Shown here: positions 1-9,400 of the stretch, piece after piece | Numbering within the stretch: position 1 is the first letter of the stretch | Layout of the letters: each line of letters opens with the position of its first letter | Origin: Demequina sp. NBRC 110051 | GTDB lineage: Bacteria > Actinomycetota > Actinomycetes > Actinomycetales > Demequinaceae | DNA: 64,000 nucleotides | Direction: 5' to 3' | NCBI RefSeq assembly: GCF_002090055.1 | Contig: NZ_BBRH01000006.1 | Span: 292,307 to 356,306, forward strand | Translations under genes and position numbers: made by a program | The notes under the pieces: generated by a model | The model's input: only the letters and a program-made list of their open reading frames with translations | The model's database searches: none | What the model was told of the DNA's origin: nothing

Positions 1-462
1 GGTGAGAACGTCATCGAGGTCGTCGACGCCCACCTGGGAGCCGAGCTGGGCAAGCGCCTGGTGGTCTGCGGTGGCGGACTCTCGGGCGCGGACTTCGCGC
101 TCGAGAAGGCCCAGGAGGGCCATGACGTCACCATCGTCGAGATGGCCGATGCTGTGGCCGGTGACCTGCTGCTCATCAACCGCATCACGCTGCTGCGCGA
201 CCTCGCCGAGGCCGGCGTGACGGTGCTCACCGGACACCGCGTCACTACTGTGGACGCCGAGGGAGTGGTGGTCGATGGGCCCGACGGTGAGAACCGGGTG
301 GATGCCGACACGGTGATCTCCGCCTTCGGCGTGCGCCCCGCGACGGGGCTGGCCGCGTCACTCGAGGGTCGCGGCACCGTCATCGCGGTGGGCGACTGCG
401 TGAAGCCCGCCAAGGTGGGCGACGCGATCAACGCGGGCTTCGAGGCGGCGTTCGCGCTGTGA
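1..462 (+). CDS. NAD(P)/FAD-dependent oxidoreductase, C-terminal part (5' end outside window)
   Basis: Open from the left edge in frame 1, ending at TGA 460-462; about 153 residues are visible. A Rossmann nucleotide-binding motif (VVCGGGLSGADFA) is followed by an acidic strand end (VTIVEMA). Near the C-terminus VIAVGDCVKPAKVGDAINAG is the second FAD-contacting GD motif. This arrangement is typical of the C-terminal half of 2,4-dienoyl-CoA reductase/old-yellow-enzyme fusion proteins, which pair an N-terminal FMN barrel with this pyridine-nucleotide module. The barrel would lie left of the window, so the substrate cannot be stated. A hairpin at 468-499 separates it from the convergent ABC transporter operon. 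Confidence 0.8.
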   Translation, partial: GENVIEVVDAHLGAELGKRLVVCGGGLSGADFALEKAQEGHDVTIVEMADAVAGDLLLINRITLLRDLAEAGVTVLTGHRVTTVDAEGVVVDGPDGENRVDADTVISAFGVRPATGLAASLEGRGTVIAVGDCVKPAKVGDAINAGFEAAFAL

Positions 463-467
463 GGCGT

Positions 468-499
468 GGCCGATGCGGCGGGTGACCGTCGCATCGGCC
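468..499. terminator. Hairpin terminator with GGCCGATGCG arms and GTGA loop
   Basis: The arms ggccgatgcg (468-477) and cgcatcggcc (490-499) pair perfectly, and four inner pairs (one G-U) close a GTGA loop. It lies between two convergent genes, so it can serve both. The same arms and loop recur at 27311-27342. Confidence 0.7.
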
Positions 500-513
500 C
501 CCCGCACACCGCG

Positions 514-1260
514 TTAGCGGTGCGTGACGCGCGCCAGGAACTCCTGCGTCTCGGGGCGCTCCGGCGCGTCGAAGATCTGCGCGGGGGGACCGGACTCGAT
601 GATCCGGCCGCCGTGCATGAACACCACGCGGTCGGCGACGTCGCGCGCGAAGGCCATCTCGTGGGTCGCCATCAGGATCGTGGAGCCCGCGTCCTTGAGC
701 CCGCGCACCAGGTCCAGCACCTCGCCCACCAGCATGGGATCGAGCGCGGAGGTGATCTCGTCGAGCAGGAGCAGCTCGGGGTCGGTGAGGATGGCGCGCA
801 CGATGGCGACGCGCTGCTGCTGGCCGCCCGAGAGGCGGTCGGGGTAGGCGTCGACCTTGTCGCCCAGGCCAAAGCGGGTCAGCAGTTCGACGCCACGCGC
901 GCGAGCGGCGGCGCCGTCCTGGCCGTGCACCTGGCGCGCGGCGAGGGTCACGTTGTCGATGACCTTCATGTGCGGGAACAGGTTGAACTGCTGGAACACC
1001 ACGCCGATGCGGGAGCGCACCTTGTCAGCATCCACGCGCGGGTCGGAGATGTCGTCGCCGGACAGCACGATGCGGCCGTCGTCGATGAGCTCGATGAGGT
1101 TGATGGTGCGCAGCAGGGTGGACTTGCCGGAGCCCGAGGCTCCGATGAGGACGACCACCTCGTGCTGGGCAAGCGTGAGGTCCACGCCGGACAGCACCGT
1201 GTTGTCGCCGAACGACTTCCACAGGTCGGAGATCTCGAGGACGTTCGAACCGCCGCTCAT
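514..1260 (-). CDS. Polar amino-acid ABC transporter, ATP-binding protein
   Basis: 248 residues, the normal size for GlnQ/HisP-type ATPases. Walker A GASGSGKST is at 40-48, the Q-loop VVFQQFNLFPH near 88-98, the signature LSGGQ at 143-147 and Walker B LLLLDE ends at 168; the DEITSALDP variant is common in polar amino-acid importers. It should energise uptake through the permease encoded just upstream, whose stop overlaps this ATG by 4 bp. The third component is the lipoprotein ending at 2176. The order binding protein-permease-ATPase suggests one transcript. The substrate (acidic or polar amino acid) cannot be fixed from sequence. Confidence 0.93.
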   Translation of the reverse strand: MSGGSNVLEISDLWKSFGDNTVLSGVDLTLAQHEVVVLIGASGSGKSTLLRTINLIELIDDGRIVLSGDDISDPRVDADKVRSRIGVVFQQFNLFPHMKVIDNVTLAARQVHGQDGAAARARGVELLTRFGLGDKVDAYPDRLSGGQQQRVAIVRAILTDPELLLLDEITSALDPMLVGEVLDLVRGLKDAGSTILMATHEMAFARDVADRVVFMHGGRIIESGPPAQIFDAPERPETQEFLARVTHR

Positions 1261-2162
1261 ACGGTGCCGCCGATCTGCTCGCGCATGTTCATGCGTCCCG
1301 CCACGTAGTCAGTCAGGCGCGTCAGCGGCACGGAGATCGCCACGAACAGCAGCGCCGCGACCACGTAGGGCGTGAAGTTGTAGGTCGAGGCGACGTCGAT
1401 CTGTGCGGCGCGGATCGCGTCCACGGCGCCGAGCACCGAGATGAGGCCCACGTCCTTCTGCATCGACACGAAGTCGTTCATGAGGGCGGGGATGACCTTG
1501 CGCACGCCCTGCGGGATGACCACCAGGCGGAGGGTCTTGCCGTGGCTGAGTCCCAGTGACCGCGCCGCGATGCGCTGCGAGGGGTGGACGGCCTCCATGC
1601 CGGCGCGCAGCACCTCGGCCACATACGCGGAGTAGCACAGCCCGATGGCGATGGTTCCCCACACCGCCGCGTCCATGCGCGGGAAGATGTCGAGCGCGGG
1701 GATGCCGAAGCCCACGAGGTACAGCACGATCAGCACGGGCATGCCGCGGAACAGGTCCACGTAGATGGTGGCGACGGCGCGCAGTGGGAAGAAGACGGGG
1801 CCGCGTAGAGACCTCAGCACGGCAAGCAGCGTGCCGAAGATGGCGACGCCGATCGCGGCGAAGAACAGCGCGCGAATGTTGAGCCACAGGCCCTTGAGAA
1901 TGCCCGCGAAGCTGTCGCGGCCAATCTCCCAGTTGAAGAAGGACTCCTTGACCGCCTCCCACCCGGGGGTGTTGACGATGATCAGGGAGGCGATGACGGT
2001 GAAGGCCACCGTCGAGCCCACGGCGATGAGCACGGAGCGCCGCGAGGCGCGTTGACGGTACTGCCGCCGCTCGATCTCGAGGGCGCTGACCTCGTGGTGC
2101 GCGGCCACGGGCCCCGCCGACGGGTCGGCCGCGCTCGCGGACTGCGACGCTCCGTTGCTCAT
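1257..2162 (-). CDS. Polar amino-acid ABC transporter, permease
   Basis: 301 residues. A hydrophilic N-terminal extension of about 40 residues precedes the first membrane segment (VLIAVGSTVAFTVIASLIIV). The HisM/GlnP-type core follows, with the EAA coupling loop near ARSLGLSHGKTLRLVVIPQ that contacts the ATPase. Only one permease gene is present, so the transporter probably uses a homodimer. The stop overlaps the ATPase start by 4 bp; the binding-protein gene ends 13 bp upstream. Confidence 0.92.
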   Translation of the reverse strand: MSNGASQSASAADPSAGPVAAHHEVSALEIERRQYRQRASRRSVLIAVGSTVAFTVIASLIIVNTPGWEAVKESFFNWEIGRDSFAGILKGLWLNIRALFFAAIGVAIFGTLLAVLRSLRGPVFFPLRAVATIYVDLFRGMPVLIVLYLVGFGIPALDIFPRMDAAVWGTIAIGLCYSAYVAEVLRAGMEAVHPSQRIAARSLGLSHGKTLRLVVIPQGVRKVIPALMNDFVSMQKDVGLISVLGAVDAIRAAQIDVASTYNFTPYVVAALLFVAISVPLTRLTDYVAGRMNMREQIGGTV

Positions 2163-2175
2163 GCCGGGAATTGTC

Positions 2176-3075
2176 CTAGTTCAGGACGGGAACGTCGACC
2201 GCGTCCGAGAGCCACTCGGTCTCGAGGGCGGCGAGGGTGCCGTCGGCGGCGAGGGCGTCGACCGCCTCGGTCACCGTCTCGGTGTTGGGCGAGTCCTTGG
2301 GCAGCACGAAGGCAAACTCGTCACCGCCCTCGGAGCCGGCGAACTGGCCCACGATGACGCCGCCCTCGACCTCGACGGCCGCGGAGTAGAACGCGCCGGG
2401 CAGGTCGGTCACGAACGCGTCGATCTGGCCCGCGTTGATGGCCGCGACCACGTCGGCGACGGAGTTGAACACCTGGATGTTGTCCTCGCCAAGCGCCTCG
2501 ACGGCGACGTCATACGAGGTGGTGCCCACGGCGACGCCCACGGCGGCACCGGCGAGGTCGGCGATCGAGGTCGCGTCGGCGGCCATGCCGTCCTCGACCG
2601 CGACGACGGCCTGCGAGGTCGTGTAGTACGGCGAGGAGAAGTCGACGGCGTTCTTGCGCTCTTCGGTCACGGAGAACTGCTGGATGTTGAGGTCCCAGTC
2701 CTTGGCGCCGGGGGCGATGGCGGCGTCAAACGTGGTGCGAACCCACTCGACGTCCTCGGGCGCGTAGCCCAGCTCGGCGGCGACGGCGTACGCCACGGCG
2801 GACTCGAAGCCCTCGCCCGAGGTCGGGTCGTCGTCGATCATCCAGGGCTCGTAGGCGGGCTCGCCGGTCGCGATGGTGAGGACACCATCGGTGACGGTCT
2901 CGAGCGCGGCGCCGGCCTCGGCGGAGGCGGTCGCGGTGGCCGTGGCCTCCGTGGTCGCGGCGTCGGTGGGGGTGGCCGAGGACTCGCCCTCGGACGACGA
3001 CGAGCAGCCGGCCAGCGCGAAGGCGGACACAGCGACGGCCGCGGTCGCGAAGCGGCTCAGGGTGCGTGCAGACAT
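2176..3075 (-). CDS. Amino-acid ABC transporter substrate-binding lipoprotein
   Basis: 299 residues from ATG 3073-3075, which has a GGAGAG ribosome site upstream; longer in-frame starts would put 56 implausible residues before the signal peptide. Signal peptide with lipobox LAGC, lipidated Cys24, then an Ala/Thr/Ser-rich linker to about residue 55. The mature domain resembles family 3 solute-binding proteins (DGVLTIATGEPAYEPWM, then FDAAIAPGAKDWDLNIQQFS). It captures the substrate outside the membrane for the permease and ATPase encoded downstream in the same direction. Confidence 0.92.
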   Translation of the reverse strand: MSARTLSRFATAAVAVSAFALAGCSSSSEGESSATPTDAATTEATATATASAEAGAALETVTDGVLTIATGEPAYEPWMIDDDPTSGEGFESAVAYAVAAELGYAPEDVEWVRTTFDAAIAPGAKDWDLNIQQFSVTEERKNAVDFSSPYYTTSQAVVAVEDGMAADATSIADLAGAAVGVAVGTTSYDVAVEALGEDNIQVFNSVADVVAAINAGQIDAFVTDLPGAFYSAAVEVEGGVIVGQFAGSEGGDEFAFVLPKDSPNTETVTEAVDALAADGTLAALETEWLSDAVDVPVLN

Positions 3076-3140
3076 ACAGCTCTCCAAAACAAAAGGTGGT
3101 GGAGCGGAGTCGACGCTGACGGCTCCCGTACGGGGGGAGT

Positions 3141-3605
3141 TTACTCGGGGGTGGCGAGCGCCCAATCCGCGAAGTCGAACCCGGGGGAGACCACGCAGGA
3201 CACCAGGCATTCCTCGTCGCCCGCGAGCTCGGCGGCCTGCCACGTTCCCGCGGGCACCAGCACGTGCGGCACCTCACCCGCCGCCAGGTCGCGGCCCAAC
3301 ACCTGGGTGGCCACGGCATCGGCCGGCTGCTCGCCGTCGCCGCCGAGCGACAGGGTGAGGGTGCCGGGGCCGTGCCACAGCCACAGCTCGTCGCTCGTCA
3401 CCACATGCCACGCAGAGCGTTCGCCGGGGGTCAGCAGGTAGTGAATGGTGGTGGCTGCGGGGCGCACGCCGCCTGGCGTCTCGACGGGCACGGTGCCGGT
3501 CCAGATACGCCGGAACCAGCCGCCCTCGGGGTGGGCTTCAAGGTCGAGGGCCGATGCCGTGGCGGGCCGGGTGGCGTCACTCGCCTGGGGCGTGGGCTGG
3601 CTCAT
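3141..3605 (-). CDS. Cupin_5 (DUF985) family protein
   Basis: 154 residues. The family hallmarks are clear: HPEGGWFRRIW near residue 25, the central strand WHVVTSDELWLWHGPG, and the C-terminal VPAGTWQAAE and VSCVVSPGFDFADW. This is a single-domain cupin of unknown enzymatic role. Its ATG overlaps the stop of the amidohydrolase by 4 bp, so it is the last gene of a translationally coupled three-gene unit. That linkage hints at handling a product of the upstream enzymes, which is inference only. The first 20 residues are low-complexity. Confidence 0.85.
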   Translation of the reverse strand: MSQPTPQASDATRPATASALDLEAHPEGGWFRRIWTGTVPVETPGGVRPAATTIHYLLTPGERSAWHVVTSDELWLWHGPGTLTLSLGGDGEQPADAVATQVLGRDLAAGEVPHVLVPAGTWQAAELAGDEECLVSCVVSPGFDFADWALATPE

Positions 3606-4912
3606 GCGTGGGCACCCGTCTGCTCAGTGAAGTGGGACGAGGCGTGGCGCACGCGCCCGCCCATGATGGTCGCGGCGGCGTGGCCATCGCCTGCCTCGGC
3701 AAGCGTGGTCAGGGTCTCGGTGATGGAGGTGACGGGCACGTCGAAGAAGGCCAGATCGGCGCGGGCGCCGACGGCCAGGTACCCCGTGCGGTGGGGTCCC
3801 TCGTCGATGCCCATGGCGTGCGCGCCGCCCAGAGTGGCAGCGGTCAGCAGCCGCTCGGCGAGGTCGTCGCCCGAGTATCCCTGGGCCCGCGCGATCCGCA
3901 TGAGCTCCTTGACCTCGCCCATGAGGTCCAGCGACGGGGACGACGACAGCGAGTCGGTGCCCACCGCGATGGGGGAACCCTCGCGCAGGTACGCGGCGAC
4001 AGGCGGATTGTCCAGTCCGATGATGTGGTTGGAGCGCGGGCACAGCGCGACGGTGGTGCCGCGGGCGCGCAGGATCGCGCGGTCGCGCTCGGACATGTAC
4101 ACGCCGTGGGCGACGTGGCAGTCGGGGCCCAGGACCCCCAGGTGGTCGACGTAGTCGGTGGCCGACGTGCCGAAGCCGGCCTGGCGCAGCTCCACGAACC
4201 CGCCTAGGCCCTGGGTCTGCCACGGCTCGCGGGCCTCGTGCGCGAATTCGCGTTCGATGCCGGACTCGCCCAGGTGAATGTGGATGCGCCGGCCGCGCTC
4301 GCGGACGATGTCGGGGATCTCAAGCAGCGGCACGATCTCGAGCGAGTACGGGGCGTGAGGGGACAGGCCGGTGCCGGGGCGGTCGGGCAGCGAGTCCAGG
4401 GCTGCCTCGACCTCGGCGCGGCCGTGCGCGGACCAGTCGGCGTTGGTCCAGTCCATGACCTCCCAGTAGGCGATGCCGCGCAGCCCGGCGTCGTGAAGGG
4501 CGTGGGCGGCCTCGGGGTCCGTGACGATGTCCGCGGCGGCCGTGGTGCCGGTGGCGACCAGCATCGCGGCGCCGGCCGCGGCATCGGCCCCCCAGTCGTG
4601 TCCGCGCTGGTAGACCGGGTTGAAGCCCGTGATCCAGTCCTCGAAGCCCTGGTAGGTGCGCTGGGCGACCTCGGCCATGCCCGTGTACTGCAGGTGTGTG
4701 TGGGCGTTGACGAGCCCAGGCGTGAGGACGCCGTCCCAGTGCACGTGGTTCACGGGCACGCCGCGCTCGGCGAGCGAGCGCTCCACCCACGCGCGCTCGC
4801 CCACGTGCAGGATCTTCTCGCCACGCACGGCAATGGCGCCGTCGAGGATGGGCGGCGCCGTCACGGGCAGCACGAGCGCCGCCGAGTACAGGGTGACGGG
4901 GAAGGACGTCAT
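3602..4912 (-). CDS. Amidohydrolase, adenosine/5'-deoxyadenosine deaminase (MtaD)-like
   Basis: 436 residues. The metal-dependent amidohydrolase pattern is complete: HTH at 71-73 after a small N-terminal beta domain, a later HIHLGES histidine, the HGVYMSERD histidine, and VGTDSLSSSPSLDL with the catalytic aspartate. This is the subgroup acting on S-adenosylhomocysteine, methylthioadenosine, 5'-deoxyadenosine or related amino-heterocycles. Its start overlaps the stop of an adenosylhomocysteinase-like gene by 4 bp, which supports a role in adenosine-derivative turnover. Alternatives within the family (guanine, hydroxyatrazine or chlorohydrolase type) cannot be excluded. Confidence 0.85.
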   Translation of the reverse strand: MTSFPVTLYSAALVLPVTAPPILDGAIAVRGEKILHVGERAWVERSLAERGVPVNHVHWDGVLTPGLVNAHTHLQYTGMAEVAQRTYQGFEDWITGFNPVYQRGHDWGADAAAGAAMLVATGTTAAADIVTDPEAAHALHDAGLRGIAYWEVMDWTNADWSAHGRAEVEAALDSLPDRPGTGLSPHAPYSLEIVPLLEIPDIVRERGRRIHIHLGESGIEREFAHEAREPWQTQGLGGFVELRQAGFGTSATDYVDHLGVLGPDCHVAHGVYMSERDRAILRARGTTVALCPRSNHIIGLDNPPVAAYLREGSPIAVGTDSLSSSPSLDLMGEVKELMRIARAQGYSGDDLAERLLTAATLGGAHAMGIDEGPHRTGYLAVGARADLAFFDVPVTSITETLTTLAEAGDGHAAATIMGGRVRHASSHFTEQTGAHA

Positions 4913-6360
4913 GCGATCTCCTCGCGGTAGCGGGGGCTGTGCCAGTCGGTGTCGATGGCCTGTGCCGTGGCGGGGCGGGCTTCGAGCGGCACCCTTCGTA
5001 CGCGGGCAGCGGTGGCGGCCACGCGCTCGACGGCGGCGGGGGACAGGGCGTGGACGCCGACGGCGGGGCGGGTCGTGACGACCTCGGCGACCGCGGCGAG
5101 CTGGGTCGCGAAGGACAGGTCCATGATCTCGATGGGGTTGCCCTCGGCGGCGGTGACGTTGATGCAGCCGCCGCGGTCCAGGATCAGCGCGCCGGTCGAC
5201 GTGCGCTCGACGTGTGGGGCGACGGGCGTGAGGTCGCCGTCCCACGCGATCTCGTGGGGGACGCCGCCGGCGACGGCGACGGCGGCGGCGCGCTCGGTGA
5301 CGTGGGCGGGCACGGTGCCGGGCCAGCCTGTGGCGGAGACCACGAGCGCACCCGGGGCGGCGGCCGCGAGAGTGGTGACCTCGTAGCCGTCGTGGGCGGC
5401 GAGCAGGGCGCGGGCGGGGTCGATCTCGCTGGCCGTGACGGTGGCGCCCAGCGCCCGCAGGTGCGCGGCGACGCCCTCACCCACCGGGCCGTAGCCGACG
5501 ACGTGAGCGGGCTGGTCGCGCACGCTCACGCCGGCGGCATCGAGGAGGTCCGCGATCGCGAGCACGCAGCTCTGGCCGGTGCCGTAGCGGTTGTCGAACC
5601 CGGTCTTGGTGATGGCGTCGTTGACGGCGACCACGCCCGTGGCGAGCGCGCCCGCGGCGTGCATGCGGCGCAGGGGAGTGAGGCCGCTGGTGGTCTCCTC
5701 GGTCGCGCCGGTCCAGCGGGCCACCAGCTCGGGTCGGGCCTCGTGGGCCAGGCGAGTGACGTGCGAGCCGTCGTCGACCAGCACGTCCAAGCCGCGGTCG
5801 AGGAAGCTCAGGGCGGCCGCGCGTTCGGCCGCGGGGGTGGTCAGCGTCGAGTCGGCATCGACGGGCACACCGCGGTCCCTCAGCGCCTGGGCGACGGCCT
5901 CGTCGGTCTCGTCGGGGTGGGCGTAGACGGCGACGGTGGCGCCGGCCTTCGCGAGCAGGAGCGCGAGGTTCGCGGTCTTCGGCTCGAGTGTCATGGAGAC
6001 TCCGATGCCAAGTCCCGCGAGCGTGCCGGCGTCAGCGAGGTCGGCGGCGAGAGCCGTCGAGACGGGCATGTGAGCGGCGGCAAAGCCCAGCCGGCCGGCG
6101 GCGTCGCCGCGCCCGCCCATCGGCGCCCCGCCCAGGGTGATGTCCCCAGTGGTGACGTCGATGACGACCTCGGAGGTCGCATCAGCCGCCTGGACGTCGG
6201 CGGAGAGAACCCGTGCGCCCATGCCGCTCAGCATGGCGCCAAGGGACGCGGCAACCGGGCCGTCCCCTGTCACGCGGAACGGTCGGCCGGCGATCAGCAG
6301 GTTGGTGTCGCGGGCGAAGCGGCGCAGCAGCCGCTCCGCCTCGCCGCGCGCATCGGTCAT
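4909..6360 (-). CDS. Divergent adenosylhomocysteinase (SAH hydrolase)-like protein
   Basis: 483 residues, close to the roughly 480-490 of true SahH. Family landmarks are visible: the substrate-domain stretch WTGATEETTSGLTPLRRM, then VAVNDAITKTGFDNRYGTGQ, then the NAD-binding VVGYGPVGEGVAAHLRALGA. The N-terminal third is strongly divergent from housekeeping SahH, and the C-terminal NAD-contacting tail is not obvious. It may be a paralogue with a shifted substrate, and a second conventional sahH may exist elsewhere. The ATG at 6358-6360 sits 7 nt after TAGACT on the minus strand, so the mRNA may be leaderless. First gene of the coupled unit with the amidohydrolase and cupin. Confidence 0.8.
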   Translation of the reverse strand: MTDARGEAERLLRRFARDTNLLIAGRPFRVTGDGPVAASLGAMLSGMGARVLSADVQAADATSEVVIDVTTGDITLGGAPMGGRGDAAGRLGFAAAHMPVSTALAADLADAGTLAGLGIGVSMTLEPKTANLALLLAKAGATVAVYAHPDETDEAVAQALRDRGVPVDADSTLTTPAAERAAALSFLDRGLDVLVDDGSHVTRLAHEARPELVARWTGATEETTSGLTPLRRMHAAGALATGVVAVNDAITKTGFDNRYGTGQSCVLAIADLLDAAGVSVRDQPAHVVGYGPVGEGVAAHLRALGATVTASEIDPARALLAAHDGYEVTTLAAAAPGALVVSATGWPGTVPAHVTERAAAVAVAGGVPHEIAWDGDLTPVAPHVERTSTGALILDRGGCINVTAAEGNPIEIMDLSFATQLAAVAEVVTTRPAVGVHALSPAAVERVAATAARVRRVPLEARPATAQAIDTDWHSPRYREEIA

Positions 6361-6367
6361 GGTGCCA

Positions 6368-6373
6368 AGTCTA
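6368..6373 (-). promoter_or_regulatory. -10 box (TAGACT) of leaderless promoter for the SahH-like operon
   Basis: On the minus strand TAGACT ends 7 nt before ATG 6360. No ribosome-binding site can fit in that gap. Confidence 0.5.
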
Positions 6374-6492
6374 GGTTTGGCAGCCCGTCGCCGACTCCCG
6401 CGCGGATGGGATCGCCCGGGAATCGCTTGTCGGTGCGCGTCCTTAAGATGGGTGAGCCGGAGATTCCGGTTCCTTGGCATGCCTGGAGACTC

Positions 6493-9400
6493 GTGAACCA
6501 GCCGCTCAGCGCCCTGCTCAGCTCCCTCGCGCCCCGCGAGCTCGCCGATGGCGCGCACCTCACCGCCGCCGCGGCCGCCGCGCCCGCGCTCGTCGCGCGC
6601 GCCGACCTCGACGGCCCACTCGTGGTCGTGACGGCCACCGGCGGCGACGCCGACACCTTCGCCGCCGCGCTCGGCGGCTACCGCGACCCCGCCCGCATTG
6701 CCGTCTTGCCCGCATGGGAGACGCTGCCCCACGAGCGTCTCAGCCCCCGCTCCGACACCGTTGCGCGCCGCCTCGCGACCCTGCGACGCATCGTCCACCC
6801 CGAGCTCGTCGAACAGGAGGCGGGCATCCCGCCCGTTGAGGTGGTCGTCGCGCCCATCCGCGCGCTGCTGCAGCCCATCGTCTCCGGCCTCCCCGACCTC
6901 GAGCCGGTGCACCTGCGCGTAGGGGAGGAGCACGACCTCACCGAGCTGGCCGAGTCGCTCGCCGCGGCCGCCTACACGCGGGTCGATATGGTCGAAAAGC
7001 GCGGCGAGTACGCCGTGCGCGGCGGCATCGTCGACGTGTTCGCCCCCACCGACCCTCACCCCGTGCGCATCGAGTTCTTCGGCGACGAGGTCGACTCGAT
7101 CCGCTCGTTCTCCGTCGCGGACCAGCGCTCCCTGACAGACGTCGAGCGCCTGTGGGCGCCCCCGTGCCGCGAGCTGCTGCTCAGCGACGACGTGCGCGCC
7201 CGTGCCGCGCAGCTCATCGACCAGATCCCGGCGGCCTCCGAGATGCTCGCCAAGATCGCGGACGGCCACGCGGTCGAGGGCATGGAGTCCCTCATCCCTC
7301 TGCTCGTCACGCGCCTCACCTCGGTGCCCGCGATCTTGCCTCGCGGCACCCGCATGCTGCTGATCGAGCCCGAGCGCCTCGCGCGCCGGGCCGAGGACCT
7401 CACCCGCACCGCCGACGAGTTCCTCGCCGCCGCGTGGGTGTCTGCCGCCGCCGGCGCGGACAGCCCGCTCGAGCCCTCCGAGGGCTCGTTCCTCACGCTT
7501 GAGCAACTGCGCGAGGCCGCGGACTCCCGCGGGGTGCAGTGGGTGAGCCTCGGTCCCTTCGGTGCGGCCGATGCCGTGGTCACCGGAATCGCCGACCTCG
7601 AGGACCACCGTGGTCGCCTGCGCGAGGCGGTGGGGCTGCTGCGCTCGCGGATGGCCGACGGCTGGACGGTGGTCGTCACCGCCGCGTCCACGGGCAGCGC
7701 GCACCGGCTCGCCGAGCAGCTCACCGAGGAGGGCGTGCCGGCGCGGGTGCAGGCGGAGTATGAACGCGTCGACGGCATCGTGTCCGTGGTCCCGCAGATC
7801 ACGGGCGCCGGGTTTAGCAGCGCCGACGACGGGGTGTTGGTCATGCACGAGTCCGACCTCACCGGCCGTGCCGCGGTCGCCGCGGGACCCAAGGTGAAGG
7901 TGCCGAGCCGGCGCCGCAACGCCGTCGACCCGCTGCAGCTGCGCGCGGGCGACTTCGTGGTGCATGAGGCCCACGGCGTGGGTCGGTTCGTCGAGCTCAC
8001 CAAGCGCACCGTGCGCGGCATCGAGCGCGAGTACCTGGTTATCGAGTACGCGCCGTCCAAGCGCGGCGGCCCCGCCGACCGGCTCTCGGTGCCCACCGAT
8101 CAGCTGGACCAGGTCACGAAGTACGTGGGCGGCGAGGCTCCCAGCGTCAACAAGATGGGCGGCTCGGACTGGGCCAAGACCAAGTCGCGCGCCAAGAAGG
8201 CGGTCAAGGAGATCGCCGCGGAGCTCATCCGCCTGTACAGCGCGCGCATGGCGACGACCGGCCGCGAGTTTGGCCCCGACACCCCGTGGCAGCGCGAGCT
8301 CGAGGAGTCCTTCCCGTTCGTCGAGACCCCCGATCAGCTCACCACGATCGACGAGGTCAAGGCGGACATGGAGCGCACCGTGCCTATGGATCGGCTGGTG
8401 TGCGGCGACGTGGGCTTCGGCAAGACCGAGGTGGCCGTGCGTGCCGCCTTCAAGGCGATCCAGGACGGCACCCAGGTTGCGATCCTGTGCCCCACCACGC
8501 TGCTGGTGAAGCAGCACGTCGACACGTTCACCGAGCGCTTCGCCCAGTTCCCGGTCAAGGTCGCGGCGTTGTCGCGCTTCCAGACCGACAAGGAGGCCAA
8601 GGAGGTCGTCGAGGGGTTGTCGGATGGCTCGATCGACGTGGTCATCGGCACGCATCGGCTCATTACGGGCTCGGTGCGCTTCAAGCAGCTGGGCCTGGTC
8701 ATCATCGACGAGGAGCAGCGCTTCGGCGTGGAGCACAAAGAGACACTCAAGGCGATGCGCACCGACGTGGACGTGCTGGCGATGTCCGCCACGCCCATCC
8801 CGCGCACGCTTGAGATGGCCGTCACCGGCATCCGTGAGATGTCGACGCTTGCGACTCCGCCCGAGGAGCGCCACCCGATCCTCACCTACGTGGGCCCGTA
8901 CGAGAACCCGCAGGTGGCCGCGGCCATCCGCCGCGAACTGATGCGCGACGGCCAGGTCTTCTACATCCACAACTCCGTGAAGACCATCACGAGCGCCGCG
9001 AGGCGCCTCAGCGAGCTGGTCCCCGAGGCCAGGATCGCCGTCGCCCACGGCCAGATGAGCGAGAAGCAGCTCGAACAGGTCATCGTCGACTACTACGAGA
9101 AGCGCTACGACGTGCTCGTGTGCACCACGATCGTGGAGACCGGCCTCGACATCTCCAACGCCAACACCCTGATCGTCGAGAAGGCCAACACCTTTGGCCT
9201 GTCGCAGCTGCACCAGTTGCGTGGGCGCGTGGGTCGCGGCCGCGAGCGTGCGTATGCGTACTTCCTCTACCCGGCTGACCGGACCCTCACCGAGACCGCC
9301 CACGACCGCCTCCAGACCATCGCGGCCAACACCGACCTGGGCGCGGGCATGGCCGTCGCCATGAAGGATCTGGAAATTCGCGGCGCGGGCAACCTGCTGG

